From Nemania diffusa (lineage: Eukaryota > Ascomycota > Sordariomycetes > Xylariales > Xylariaceae), in contig JBBPUQ010000010.1 of assembly GCA_038501195.1 (NCBI GenBank), positions 1,629,501 through 1,693,500 on the forward strand: a stretch of DNA of 64,000 nt, in the 5' to 3' direction. The number at the start of each line of letters is the position of its first letter. Positions within the stretch are counted from its first letter, which is position 1. Positions 12,201 through 22,666 of the stretch are shown here, in pieces. Under the pieces are notes generated by a model. That model saw only the letters and a list, made by a program, of their open reading frames with translations. It had not been told where the DNA came from and did not search any database. Both the position numbers and the translations under genes were made by a program.

Positions 12201-12245
12201 TGTGACTGCTCTCTTCGCCACACCCTTGGCGGCGTTGCGCAACAT
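9207..12245 (-). CDS. CYM1: Mitochondrial presequence protease (M16C, Cym1/PreP)
   Basis: One long intronless frame of 1012 residues counted from the ATG at 12245. The frame stays open 13 codons further upstream, but only to a TTG, so the ATG is preferred. It gives [14 protein letters not shown], a basic amphipathic mitochondrial targeting sequence. The inverted zinc motif HxxEH is H85-ILE-H89 with the catalytic Glu at 88, inside the conserved [15 protein letters not shown]. It is followed by the [20 protein letters not shown] region typical of Cym1/PreP. The C-terminal half holds the inactive M16C repeat, with [12 protein letters not shown] and FYSYRDPNP. The enzyme degrades cleaved presequences and other short peptides in the mitochondrial matrix. 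The length matches yeast Cym1 and fungal orthologues. No break is seen. Confidence 0.95.
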   Translation of the reverse strand: MLRNAAKGVAKRAVTELSQYPKPGETLHGFTLLRTKHVPELELTALHLKHDKTGADYLHIAREDSNNVFSIGFKTNPPDDTGIPHILEHTTLCGSEKYPIRDPFFKMLPRTLSNFMNAFTASDHTFYPFATTNGQDFQNLMSVYLDATLHPLLKKTDFTQEGWRIGPENPRVAETEGESNPEDSKLVFKGVVYNEMKGQMSDAGYLFYIRFQDHIFPSINNSGGDPQKITDLTYEQLKKFHAEHYHPSNAKLMTYGDMPLADHLREIDAQMSAFERIEADIEHKQPIDLSSGPRAVKVLGPVDPLADPDKQYKTSVSWIAGDTSDVVESFSVALLSSLLMDGYGSPLYKGLIESGIGTDFSPNAGYDGSAATGIFSVGLTGVSESNVETVKAEVQKILRDVHDKGFEQGKIDGYLHQLELSLKHKTANFGMSVLQRLKGKWFSGTDPFDSLAWNDTVAAFKTKLAQGGYLESLINKYFMNDNTLTFTMAPSENYSIELAKEEEERLALKIAQATEEAGGERAARTFFEQRELELLAEQNKSNTQDLSCLPSVHVRDIPREKEPIIVRDEVLNGTKVQWREAPTNGLTYFRAINTFENLPDELRALIPLFSDSIMRLGTKDMTMEQLEDLIKLKTGGVSVSYMTTPSPTDFHHASEGLVLRGMALDRNVPEMFNLLRKLILETNFDSPEAALRIRQLLQSSADGIVNDIASSGHAYARRYAESGLTRDAYLTEQVSGLSQVKLIASLAGRPESDQLEDVISKLKQIQAIALAGNNIRTALTCGSDSTRANSSALTQFMSSRASQSVTFPTDSKQPPARDIKSFFPLPYQVYYGSLAVPTVSYTSSDGAPLQILAQLLTHKHLHHEIREKGGAYGGGAYMKGLEGLFGFYSYRDPNPQNTLSIMRNAGCWAVDKQWSNQDLEEAKISVFQSVDAPKSVNTEGMSRFMSGITDEMQQKRREQLLDVTKDQVREVAQNYIVDALAKQSEKITFLGKKQDWVDSSWKVREINVDITE

Positions 12246-13615
12246 AATGAGTGTTGTAAAGGATTGCAGCGCAAGGTTGTTCAAAAATCCAGTGAAACGA
12301 AGGCTCTGGAAAGTAAATGGTTAAACTATCAAGGGTATCCGACAGGAAAGTCGGGACAACCGATGCTTCTCCGGTGTCGCAAGAAAAGCTGTTGTGCCTC
12401 TAACGAAATAAACTGGTGGAAAATTTCCCATGTCGATGCTACATGAATCTGATGACGCGCATCTATGGTATTCTTCAAACCGAAACCTCTATAGGCATTA
12501 GAGCGATGCTTCTTATTTACATATGTATCTAGAGGTAGTTACCTAGTCCATGTATCTGCCAGGTACTAGTAGGTACAATAGGGCCAAAGCCCACTATCTG
12601 CAAGATCTAGGTACTTATCTTGTTAAAACTTTCTTTGGTTGATGATTAGAGTTTCTTACCTAATACAAGTAGAGTTCTATACCAGTACCTTATGTACTAT
12701 TTCACCTTCTTGAGCTACATATGTATTAAATTGTATTCACATAATATTTGATATTCATAATGTTGAATTGATATATACTCAATCAGAAGACTGCATGATA
12801 TTTAGTGCAGAGCCCTTAGATGTGTAATAGCGTCATTCCTTACCAATTTGCATGCAACACATCCATCCTTGTCTCCACCTGTGGACCAATGCTTCGGGTA
12901 GGTACTTGATGTACCTAGAAATTACATAGAAGATGGCACACCTGCCTGCAGAGGAAGTGCCACCAAGGCAAGCGGCAGGTACAAGCCGTGTTAAGCGCAC
13001 CAGGCTGAACAGCCGGGTCACTATCCTGAGGTACCTAACCTACCTAATGTATCTAAGTACAGAAGAAGTATTGGGTTTGGGGCCGCAGTTACGGTTTGCG
13101 TGGCATGCCCCGGTTGCTTCATCCACCCAGTCCCCCAGTTATCCTTCCTTACCACGATCAGGTAACCGACACTATTTGCTAAACCGACTCGGACAGCCGC
13201 CGCCTCACCACCACTATCTCGACAAACTTCTCTTGGAGCCATCGTGACCATTACTCCCAGCATCCGTACGCGCCAAGGCAGCCAATAACTCCCTCCATAG
13301 CCACCAATCGCAATCAGCAGCGCTATCCCGACGCCGCCGATATAATTTTGTACTTGTACTATCCCCAAATGCGTTTTTCTACCGCTTCAACGTAAGTACC
13401 TCTTGCTCAGTGTGCATGATTCAATTGATGATACCCCCCCGGCACCCTTGATATACCCTCGGTACCCTCGACGCCCTCGACACCCTCGACGCCCTCGATG
13501 TCCTCGATGCCCTCGACCTCTCCCTGCCCCCCTGCTACCTACCTACCTGTCTGCATCGGCCTGTCCAGCAATACTCACCGTGAATCCCAGGCTATACTTC
13601 ACTTATTAGCTGATC
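12246..13615. other. Divergent promoter region between CYM1 and the taxilin gene
   Basis: AT-rich with frequent TAGGTA/TACCTA words. No gene is supported; the right end holds a 9-bp minisatellite in the probable leader of the taxilin gene. Confidence 0.5.
13456..13518. repeat. 9-bp minisatellite CCCTCGAYR, seven copies
   Basis: Seven consecutive 9-base units (CCCTCGGTA, CCCTCGACG and variants) end about 100 bp before the taxilin start codon, probably inside the 5' leader. The unit length is a multiple of three, but no coding frame is supported here. Confidence 0.85.
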
Positions 13616-15587
13616 ATGGCAACTACGAGCCATCGTGTGCCCTCAGCAACGCCAGCTCCTCTTGCTTCTACTATGAATGGCACGACTTCACATGCCCACG
13701 ACGATCATTCCCTCCCCAATGGCCACCATATCCCCACGCAGGAACCCCGACCTGCGCCGACACCAACGGCCGCCATGGCTTCAAACGCTGCAAATAAAAA
13801 GGCAAAGGGCAAGAAGGCCCTGGACTCCTCTGAAGCCTCAAAATTGGTTGCTGCTAGGATATCTCAACTTGAGGTCGATACCGCAGCCGAGAGGGAGCAA
13901 GAGGCTGAAATTGGTACGTCAAATTGTTTCTTTCGTGATCATGAGGCCATCGCCGTGCTATATAAGAGATGGGCTATGTATGGTACCGCATTTGCACCCA
14001 AAGTACCTAGCGCATGCTTTTCCAAGGGCAGCATAGCTAGGTACTACCTAGAGCTGTGTAGTTCTCTTTTCCCCAGATGGTATATCGAGCGTCCGCCTGC
14101 CTTGATACACTTGAGGGAGAAGGAAAGAGAGTGCATTGCACGAGGACAATAATACCTCGGGGCTGTCCCATACTTGACCATGATCTAAGCCATGTTAACT
14201 GTTTAACAACTTGCATTGGATCCTCTTTCGTCTCCATTATGAATCACCGACTAATCATGCTTCGTTTTTAGACCGAGAAGTCCGCAAAGCCAACCGTGAA
14301 TTGAATCATCAGATGAACAAGATGAACGATATGGACAAAATCGACCTTCTTACAAAACGATCTTCTGAGTTGTTCGCAAATTTAAAACGCCTTGAGCGCG
14401 AAAACATCAAGAATAAGAAGCGCGCTGATCAACTACAGAAAGAGAAAGACTCAAGCCGAACCGACCTCAGCAAACAAATCGGGCTAAAAGAGAAACTGGA
14501 AAAGCTCTGTCGTGAATTGCAGAAGGAAAACAATAAGCTCAAGGTAGAACCCATGCTTAAATTAATAAAGACAATAAAGCTGATAGAGGTTACAAATAGA
14601 ACGAACACAGAGCACTAAATGATTCCCACGACCGGCTTAAGAATTCGTCTGATGAACGCTTTAAAAAAGTTCTCGAGACGTTAGAAGGCTACCAAGAAGA
14701 GAAAGACAACCCGCGAAAACAGGTTGTCTATATGAGGGCGGAAGAACTGTACAACCCCACCTCGCGCATCGTTCGACTTCTTTGGCTAACTGTGACGGCT
14801 TAGGTTCAGGAGTCGCTTCAAGTCGCTGATTGATCAATACGAGCTGCGCGAACTTCATTTCCACTCCGCTATGCGGACAAAAGAGATAGAGGTTCAATGG
14901 AACATGGCGCGCTACGAACAGCAAAAGAAGGCGGTTGAAGCCGAAGGCAACCGTGCTCGCCAACTTAATAACCAAGTCCTCACATTTACCAAGACGGAAA
15001 CAGAGTTGCGGAACCAACTCAATGTCTATGTCGAAAAGTTTAAACAGGTATGCACCTTTTTTCTTTCTCTTTCACGCCCAACACAGGCGTTAACAGGTGA
15101 CGAGGTCGAGGATACCCTAAATAACAGTAACGATCTGTTTTTAACGTTTCGCAAGGAGATGGAAGATATGTCTAAAAAGACCAAGAAGTTGGAAAAAGAG
15201 AACGAGGCTTATAGGCGTAAAGATACGGCTCTGAACCAGAATATCCTGAAAATGGCCGAGGAACGCAACAGGCACCTCACGGACCTCAAGGATGTCAAGA
15301 AAAAGAATGACAAGCTCACTAGTATCATCAATCAAATGCAACAGCAAGGCCGTGGCATACCGGCAGGGATGCAAGGTACTATGGAGAATTGTTACCCCGA
15401 GGGCGGGGAGGCCGACGAAGGAGAGCTAGAGGGCGAAGAGGATAGTGAATGTGAATATGACGAGGAGGCAGAGGAGCAGATCAGCGAAGGGGACCTTGAT
15501 GACGATACGGAGGAAGAAGTCCCCAGTGTGCCAGGTGCTTTCGGGCCGGAGCGACCCCCTGCGCCTGCTATGAATGGTCATCGCTAG
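13616..15587 (+). CDS. Taxilin family coiled-coil protein
   Basis: Five predicted exons, 13616-13913, 14272-14543, 14600-14748, 14804-15047 and 15105-15587, give 481 residues. The N-terminal 75 or so residues are Pro/Ser/Thr-rich with a Lys-rich patch (NKKAKGKKALD). A long coiled coil follows with taxilin signatures: EKLCRELQKENNKLK, then FKSLIDQYELRELHF, then NSNDLFLTFRKEMEDMSKK and KLEKENEAYRRK. The last 70 residues are strongly acidic. Animal taxilins bind syntaxins and nascent-chain complex; in fungi the role is inferred to be vesicle traffic or translation related. The first intron is long (358 bp); the others are 55-57 bp with CTAAC/TTAAC branch sites. The last acceptor is ambiguous: 15104 fits family conservation (FKQ-VEDTLNNSN), while the better-looking AG at 15086 would add six residues in frame. 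Confidence 0.85.
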
Positions 15588-16036
15588 GGAGCCGAGACAT
15601 CAGAATGGCAGCCGGGAAGGGCGCTTTCTTGGCCTATCCTCAATCTACTACACTGGATGGAAGAGTGGAAGAACTAAGCCTGGGAAGCTATTGCATCTGA
15701 TGTGTAGGACACCAGTACTTCGACAAATATGCGGACGGGGTAAAAGCTCGGCTTGATCTAAAGCACCCCTCCGCTGATTCGTTCCGACTAGAAGCGGCTG
15801 CTCGCTAGGCTAGCAGACCGGCGATTCATAGACTGTTGGCTACCCTCGGGCACATTGTATCAAGTAGGTTTGAACGTGATACGCTGTAGAAGTACAATGA
15901 ATTGATCACTTATGAAGATTACATAAGTAGATAGCACGTATTTACAGCATGCACTACATTGTCAACAAGAACGCGCATAAAGCTGACTTGGTTCTAATAG
16001 GGTATATTTTTTTTTCTCCGTGACTGTCTAGACGAC
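15588..16036. other. Convergent intergenic region
   Basis: Short 3' flanks of the taxilin gene and LTV1; nothing further is seen. Confidence 0.5.
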
Positions 16037-17489
16037 TTACCGTGAGGATGACGTTGACGCACCACCCGCCTTCGTCGTGGTCGGTCGCTGTTTGACGCCA
16101 TACTTGGCTGGCACTCTCGCTGGACCGAGTTCGCGCCGGAATTCATCAAACTGCTCTACACCATTTCCCCACTTGCCTTTCTTGACGGTCTTCTTCCCGT
16201 GCATCGAATATTCGCCCAAGAAATCGTCTAGGATGCTGTCAAAGTCGGACCGCATAGGGCCCGTGACGCTTGATGCCGACGACATCATAGACGTGGCCGT
16301 TGACTTGGCGTCGTCGTCGTCGGCCTCCCCATCCCAGCCGTAGTCGTCGTGTTCGGGGTCATATTGCTTCCGCTCCAAAACCTCGAATCGCGCGTCTAGT
16401 AGGCTGAGCCCCTCTGTGCGGACCAGCGAAGAGGATGTCATCGAGTACCCGGACTGCGACGTCAGGGCGCCCTTGCGCTTCTTGCGGCGCCCGCCGTTCG
16501 TGGTTGTGCTTAGGATGCTGGATTGCACGTCTGATTGTGAAGGGGCGGCGCCGGCCTTGGGACGGCCCCCTGTCTTCTGGTTCTTCTTGAACTTCTGGAA
16601 GTCCTCTAGCCAGTTCTCGTTTTTCACTTCGTCGGTCTCCTCGCCTGCGAATGTGTCGTCTTCCCCTGCCCCTCGGGCGACTGGAACCAAGTCGGGTACC
16701 TCGCCGTCGTTATTGTATTCCCTCCGCGGCTTAGCCGTGTCATCTGTCTCCCAACCCTCGTCGTCAAACTCGTTGTCGAACTCAATCTCGTCGAGTTCCC
16801 GGCCGTCTTTGGCCAGCTCTTGAAATATGTCATCGTCGTCTTCATCTACATACGCTTCATCCTCCAGCGCCTCCAGCACTTCACGGAGTCTCGGATCCAT
16901 ATCGGGCTGGAAACCCGCAATCGCATCCGGGATATTCTGCTGGGCCTGGTAGGTGACGTGTTGGAGATTTTTGCTGGGCAGGAAGGAATCGTCGAAGAGC
17001 TCCCGCTTCTTGCGCTCCTCGTCTTCTAGATCCAGCTGTCTGATGGCGTCCTCTAGGCTCTGCTTGTGCTTCCCCTTCCCCTTGTTCTGCCCCGTCTCCG
17101 CTTCGACGAAGACAACATCACCGGCGCCTGACGACCCAAGGTCTCGCAGATGCTGCATGTAGTCGTATTCGGTGTCGTCGAAATAGACACCGTGGTTAGC
17201 GGCCTCGCCCTCGTTCTCGCGCATGTGGGCCACATCGTCAACGCTCAACTCCGAGGCTAGGTCGTTCAACTTCTTTCCTTTGGAGGCATTGAGGTTGTTG
17301 GTCGGGTTCAAGATCATAGAAGGTACTTCGGCGTCGTATATAAGCGGGTCATTTTGTGGACGATGCACCAGCGTGAAGTGCTGGGCCGTCTTCTTGTCAC
17401 TACAATGAGCCGACGAGTTTTAGTATACGGTGTCTTTCGTTTGCTTGGGAAAAGAATGGGGTTGCCTACATCCACTTGCCCTTTGGCAT
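16037..17489 (-). CDS. LTV1: Ribosome biogenesis protein Ltv1
   Basis: Two exons on the minus strand, 17470-17489 and 16037-17399, encode 460 residues. The first exon is only 20 bases (six codons plus two bases): joined across a 70-bp intron it restores the family N terminus, [20 protein letters not shown], which is nearly invariant in Ltv1. Downstream are [15 protein letters not shown], an acidic middle with [20 protein letters not shown], the stretch [14 protein letters not shown] and the C-terminal [10 protein letters not shown]. Ltv1 escorts late pre-40S particles, binding the head near Rps3/Rps20, and is released by Hrr25 phosphorylation. It shares its upstream region with the divergent 60S factor LSG1. 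No break is seen. A pipeline that ignores tiny exons would miss the true start. Confidence 0.93.
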
Positions 17490-18009
17490 CTTGAAGGCTC
17501 TTCCTAAGTCTCCAGTAGAGGCTTAGCGAATTAGTGTAACGAGAGAGGAACTAGGCGGAGGTAAAATTGGTGATGCTTCATAGATGGTGGAATTTAGTTG
17601 ATGAGGTTGTACGTAAAGGATCTATCTTAAGAGGCAGTCAGGTACCTAAAGCACTATAGTCTTCTTATGCGGGCCTTTGCAAGCCTTAGGTAGGTACAGT
17701 CTCGCCCAAGGTCAGAAAGCCAGGTCAAAAAGTTTGGTGGGGTGAATAGTTTATCGGGCGCTTATCGGGCCAAAGGTGACGCAAAAATTCCAAGTTGCCC
17801 CTCGCCCCTCCAATTAATCAGCCAGCACCTGCGCTGCGACCGTTATAATAATAATACGATATTGACCTAAGAACAATAGCCATCGCACAGCCATCAATCG
17901 TTCCCAACTCTCCAAAGAACAAAACGATTGTATTTATCCTGGCTTCGTACTATCGAGACTTACCCGTCTTTAACTCCTAGACAGACCCTTGAAGGTCCTC
18001 TCATTCAAG
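17490..18009. promoter_or_regulatory. Shared divergent promoter of LTV1 and LSG1
   Basis: About 520 bp separate the two start codons. A GATGAG (PAC-like) at 17600-17605 and an AAAAATT core (RRPE-like) at 17783-17789 resemble yeast ribosome-biogenesis promoter elements. Such short words occur often by chance, so this is a suggestion only. A direct repeat CTTATCGGGC lies at about 17750-17770. Confidence 0.4.
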
Positions 18010-20077
18010 ATGGTGTTGGCTAAGTCCAAGGGCTCCGTGGGGCTCGGCAACACGCTGATGAATGATCGGTTTGGTAAAGGCAAAGGAGCCGATCGCAAGA
18101 AGGGCAGCGGGGTTACGCGAATCAACCACGCCACCGGCGAGGAGGTATGATTTCTTTTTCTTGACGTAAAACGAAATTTGTATTTGTCGCTAATACCTAA
18201 TTTTGCAGTACATTACAAACGATAAAAAGGAGGCAGCATGGGTCAAGATGCGCTCCGTTACGGAGCAAGGTGCTCTAGACGAATTTCTAGCTACGGCTGA
18301 GCTGGCCGGCACTGATTTCACTGCCGAGAAGATGAATAACGTTAAGATCATCCACACCGACCAGAGAAACCCATACCTCCTGACTGCTACGGAAGAGCGA
18401 AACGTCGTCGGGAAACAGAACGAGCACAGGGGGAGATTGACAGTGCCGCGGCGGCCGAAGTGGGATGCGTCCACAACGCCCGAGGAGTTAGATCAGCGAG
18501 AAAGAGAGTCGTTCCTACTATGGAGGAGAGGGTTGGCAGAACTTCAGGAATATAATGACCTCCTCATGACCCCCTTCGAACGAAATCTCGAGGTTTGGAG
18601 ACAGCTCTGGCGCGTCATCGAGCGATCGGACCTCATAGTTCAGATTGTTGATGCGCGAAACCCTCTAATGTTCCGCTCAGAGGACCTAGAGAATTATGTC
18701 AAGGATGTCGACCCGGCGAAGAAGAACTTGTTGCTAGTCAATAAGGCGGACATGATGACAACGACACAGAGGAGGGCGTGGTCCAAGTATTTCAAAGAGA
18801 AGCGCGTTTCTTACCGTTTCTTCTCTGCAAGCTTAGCAAAACAACTCAATGAGGCACGAGAGCTTGAGCCAGAGGAGCCGCTACATGGTGAAAGCTCCAA
18901 CCCTAAAACCATACGGAAACCTCAAGTCGAGGACCGTGAAGACTCGTCTGAAGAAGAGGCAAGCGAAGAAGAGATAGAAGAAGAAGAAAATCTAGGAGGC
19001 CCCCTACCGGACATTACCGACGATGATACAAGAATTTTAACTGTTGAGGAGCTGGAAGATATCTTTCTCCAGCAAGCATATGACCTCGATGGTGAGCAAA
19101 ACTCCTTGTCCACCTTCCAGATCGCGCAACTAACTTGTCTAGACCCCGAGAAAAGAGTGCAGATAGGCCTAGTCGGATATCCCAACGTTGGAAAATCATC
19201 AACCATCAATGCTCTTATTGGCTCTAAGAAAGTCTCGGTCTCCGCGACTCCCGGAAAAACGAAACACTTCCAAACAATAAATCTAAGTGAAAAGGTTATC
19301 TTATGTGATTGCCCAGGTTTAGTCTTTCCAAATTTTGCAACAACAAAGGCTGATCTGGTTTGCAATGGCGTTCTGCCAATCGACCAGCTCAGAGAGTTTA
19401 CAGGCCCGGCTGGTCTAATTACCCACCGTATACCTCAGCCATTCTTAGAGGCTATTTACGGCATACACATCAAAACACGGCCCTTCGAGGAAGGGGGCAC
19501 TGGAACTCCTACGGCTAGCGAGCTTTTAGCAGCTTACGCTAAAGCCAGAGGGTTCAAAACTCAAGGTGTTGGTCTACCCGACGAATCTAGAGCGGCGAGG
19601 ACAGTTCTCAAGGACTATGTGAGTGGAAAGCTGCTCTATGTTGAACCCCCACCTGGTTGGGGTGATGGTGGAGACTTCAACCGTGAGCTTTATGATGCGG
19701 CCCATTTACCGGAGAAGCGAAGAGCTGCATTGCTAGCTGCCATGGAAGCACTTAATGTAGGCGACGGCGAGTCGGGGATGGATTCCGAGTTCTCCGCTTT
19801 ACCAACCGGTGCAAAATCAAAGTCGCTTGACAAAGCGTTTTTCGCACGGGGTGCAGGGAATGGCGGTCACTTGTCAATGCCCTTCAGTCACAAGTATACG
19901 GAACAAGGAAAAGCGCAAGCTGAAGCTAAAGATCTGAGTGGACGTAAGGCTAGAACTATGATTGCCCTCGAGACTGGGTTAGACCCCAGTGAAGTTCGGC
20001 TTGGGTCAAGCAAGAAACATTTCAAGGGGAAGGCAAAAGGCAAGGGTAAAAGGGTTGACAACAAGATGCTAGATTAG
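18010..20077 (+). CDS. LSG1: Large-subunit GTPase Lsg1 (circularly permuted GTPase)
   Basis: Exons 18010-18144 and 18209-20077 (64-bp intron) encode 667 residues. GTPase motifs occur in the permuted order typical of the YlqF/YawG class: G4 NKAD at 223-226 comes first, then the P loop GYPNVGKS at 368-375, G2 in SATPGKTKHF and G3 DCPG at 412-415. The N terminus (KGSVGLGNTLMNDRFGKG) and VDARNPLMFRSEDLENYV match Lsg1 closely. An acidic Glu-rich insert (about 290-306) separates G4 from the P loop. The C terminus is Lys/Gly-rich. Lsg1 acts in the cytoplasm on late pre-60S particles and triggers release of the export adaptor Nmd3. The gene faces away from LTV1, which does the parallel job on the small subunit. 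It is intact. Confidence 0.95.
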
Positions 20078-20517
20078 TCGAGCGTATCGTTAAGTTGTAC
20101 ATACTGAACCTTGCAGGTTATGAGCAAAGACTAGATAGAGTTTAGAGCTAGTTATTTAGCTATGGTCAACGAACTCTATGAACGACGTTGAGATAAAAAA
20201 GAAGCCAAGCGCGAATTGGCAACATAAACTCAAATCCCCAAACTTTCCCTTGTTTTTGTTTATAATTAGCGACTGTCAACGGTCCCAGTGCCCATCATGT
20301 TCCCAATTATACCAATCTCCTGCACGCCTAAAAGGTGAACCCTAAGCAGTACAGAACATATTCTTCTATTAAACGCGAATAACGAATTTATTTCCCCGGT
20401 TACCTTGTTATTTTCAACCTCTCAGCGGTAGCATACTAAGCTATTATTCAAGTCGGTCCCCCCAGCTTCAACTTAGCCAATTCTGCTGATTCAACCAGTT
20501 GAAACTACCTCAACAAC
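20078..20517. other. Intergenic between LSG1 and the small basic protein
   Basis: AT-rich; it contains the LSG1 3' end and the leader of the next gene. No other signal is seen. Confidence 0.5.
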
Positions 20518-20790
20518 ATGGCAGGATCTAACATCGCTGACGGGTGGACTACCGTCGAGTATAAAAAACACATCTCAAAGAAAAAATCTGCTGCCCGAGC
20601 TCGAGGTCGTGGCTATGGTGGCAAAGGCTTTACCATCAAGCAAAAAACTACTGTGGGAACAACAAACCCTGCGATTACGAAACAAAAGATTAGCATCGAA
20701 GAGAAAATTCAGGGGCCTCTACCAGGATGGTATAGACCTCCTGCTTGGGATGTGAGGCCCTCACACCGTAAATTAGACACGAAGAAATAA
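20518..20790 (+). CDS. Small basic protein of unknown function (90 aa)
   Basis: A single exon with an ATG in good context (AACATGGC) after an AT-rich leader. The protein is Lys/Arg/Gly-rich: an early ADGWTTVEYKK, then KKKSAARARGRGYGGKG (RG-rich, RNA-binding-like), then a more ordered tail EEKIQGPLPGWYRPPAWDV. I do not recognise a named family. The Trp/Pro-rich tail and regular codon use argue for a real gene rather than a chance frame. The DGWTTV opening and RG patch recall nucleic-acid-associated proteins, but that is a guess. It follows LSG1 on the same strand. Confidence 0.6.
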   Translation: MAGSNIADGWTTVEYKKHISKKKSAARARGRGYGGKGFTIKQKTTVGTTNPAITKQKISIEEKIQGPLPGWYRPPAWDVRPSHRKLDTKK

Positions 20791-21620
20791 GAGCCTACAA
20801 GTTAAAAAGGGAGGTAGAAGAGAGCAACTCTATTGTTGCTAAGGAGTGAGAGGAAACGCGGGCTGGAGAAATCCCACACGAAGGAGATTCGAGATGCCGC
20901 TTCAGAACGTAGCAAGGGGCATCGACGTCTTCATCCAGGCCAAGACGTCGACGGGTCCCGTGAGCATTCATACTAGATGGCGTGACTACTGAAAAGTTGC
21001 AGGAGGTCGTCAAGATCGAGTGCAGCGTCGTCACGTAGATAGGAGTCAAGAGGAACATTAAGAACAGCCATAAGGAGTATCATCAGTACGTATTCCTATT
21101 TCTACATGTTTCCCGTTTGAGTCCTGGCCGGCTGTGCTGCTGCTCGCGCGCGGTCTCCTGCATACCCCTCAAGCCACCACTCGTCCGGGGATGATAAGTC
21201 AATAAGTAGTATAACATACCTAGGCGACTCTAACATGCGCATCCTTATAGTGAGTTTGTCGTGCAGGCTACTAGGGCTTAGATGGATGATGGACGACGCA
21301 TAGATAAGGCATAATCTCGAAGGACCCCGACATTAATCCCAACTTGGCAAATATGGCTGCTGGTATTCTGTTCTTAGGATTTGGGGCTCTGTACGATATA
21401 ACATCATGACACTCTCTCTATGTGTAATCTAATGTGCCCCTTTTCCTTGTCCTTGCCTTCCCTTCTCTGCCGACCGTGAACGAAAGCAGAAACATGAACA
21501 ACAACGCGAGACTGTGTCGAAATATCGAGTATCAATCCAATCTCCCGATCCCCTAATAAAAATAAAAATAAAAAAAAGTCGTGCCGGCGCCGTCCGTGAA
21601 TTCGTTATGTAAAATCAATT
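20791..21620. other. Convergent intergenic region
   Basis: No supported gene. A short A-rich tract near 21555-21575 precedes the 3' end of the aldo-keto reductase gene. Confidence 0.5.
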
Positions 21621-22604
21621 TCAGACGGAAACGCCGCCTATCGTGGTCTCCTCGGGCCACACGTCGTAGCCGAAGGTATCCTTCATGTTGACGAAGCGCG
21701 TGTGCCTGCCGTCAGCAACGGCCTGGACGGCAGCAAAGTCCTCGTCAGAGATCTCGGGGACCTGGGCGTTGCTCGCGATGCGCGAGGGCGTGGAGCTCTT
21801 GGGCAGCACGACGTAGCCGCGGCGCAGGCCCCAGGCGAGCAGGACCTGCGCGAGCGTGTGGCCGCTGCGGTCGGCGACGGCGTTGAGCGTCCTGTCGGTG
21901 CGCACCTTCTCGCCCGTCGTGGGCACCTGGTCCTGCGAGCCGAGCGGCGAGTACGCCTCGACGAGGATGTCGCGCGCCTGGCAGTAGGCCACGAGCGCCG
22001 CGTTGGGCAGGAAGGGGTGCACCTCGATCTGGTTGACCTGGGGCTTCACCTTGGCGAAGCCGAGCAGCTGCTCGAGGCCGGCGACGGTCCAGTTCGAGAC
22101 GCCGATGGCGCGCGTCCTGCCGCGCGCGAGCAGGGCCTCCATGGCGCGCCACGTGGGCTCCGGGTCCGCGGTCAGCGCGCGGTTGATCACGTACTTGCCG
22201 TCGGCGCCGAGCTTGACCGAGTAGTCGGCGTTGCGCTCGGCGGCGATGGGCCAGTGCACGATGAACAGGTCGATGTAGTCGAGCCCGAAGTTCTGCAGCG
22301 AGTTCTCGAGCGACCACTCTACGTCCGCGGGCTCGTGTAAGTGGTTCCACACCTTGGTCGTGATGAAGAGGTCCTCGCGCTTCACCGACGGGGTCTCCCT
22401 CAGGAAGTCCCGGACCGCCTCGCCCACTTCGCTCTCGTTGAGGTAGAACCACGCGCAGTCCAGGTGTCGGTAGCCGACCTGCAGCGCACACTGGACTGCC
22501 TTGTACGTCTCGCCCTTGGCCCCCTCGTTGGCGAAGGTGCCGAATCCCAGCGCTGGGATCTTCACCCCGTTGTTGAGTGTGAACGTAGTCGTGTTTATGG
22601 ACAT
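21621..22604 (-). CDS. Aldo-keto reductase
   Basis: An intronless frame of 327 residues with the complete AKR signature. VKIPALGFGTF starts the barrel, and the catalytic tetrad is D49, Y54, K84 and H117 (LDCAWFYLNE, ITTKVWNH, LFIVHWP). RAIGVSNW and VNQIEVHPFL follow, and the NADPH-binding VVLPKSSTPSRI lies near the C terminus. It should reduce aldehydes or ketones to alcohols with NADPH in the cytosol. The closest fungal groups are glycerol dehydrogenase/D-galacturonate reductase-like AKRs, but the substrate cannot be read from sequence. Third codon positions are almost all G or C, far richer than neighbouring housekeeping genes, which also creates long mirror frames on the other strand. It is intact. 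Confidence 0.93.
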   Translation of the reverse strand: MSINTTTFTLNNGVKIPALGFGTFANEGAKGETYKAVQCALQVGYRHLDCAWFYLNESEVGEAVRDFLRETPSVKREDLFITTKVWNHLHEPADVEWSLENSLQNFGLDYIDLFIVHWPIAAERNADYSVKLGADGKYVINRALTADPEPTWRAMEALLARGRTRAIGVSNWTVAGLEQLLGFAKVKPQVNQIEVHPFLPNAALVAYCQARDILVEAYSPLGSQDQVPTTGEKVRTDRTLNAVADRSGHTLAQVLLAWGLRRGYVVLPKSSTPSRIASNAQVPEISDEDFAAVQAVADGRHTRFVNMKDTFGYDVWPEETTIGGVSV

Positions 22605-22642
22605 CTTGAACTCTGGAATGTGTGCGTATGCTTGTATGCTGG

Positions 22643-22666
22643 TATGTCTGTATGTCTGTATGTCTG
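22643..22666. repeat. 8-bp tandem repeat TATGTCTG, three copies
   Basis: Three exact copies about 40 bp upstream of the aldo-keto reductase ATG, probably in its leader. Confidence 0.85.

Noticed and set aside
12246..12284. Upstream extension of CYM1
   Set aside because: The open frame begins with TTG rather than ATG; ATG 12245 gives a typical targeting peptide.
21702..22491. Long plus- and minus-strand frames overlapping the aldo-keto reductase
   Set aside because: Same GC3 shadow effect; the real frame carries the full catalytic tetrad.
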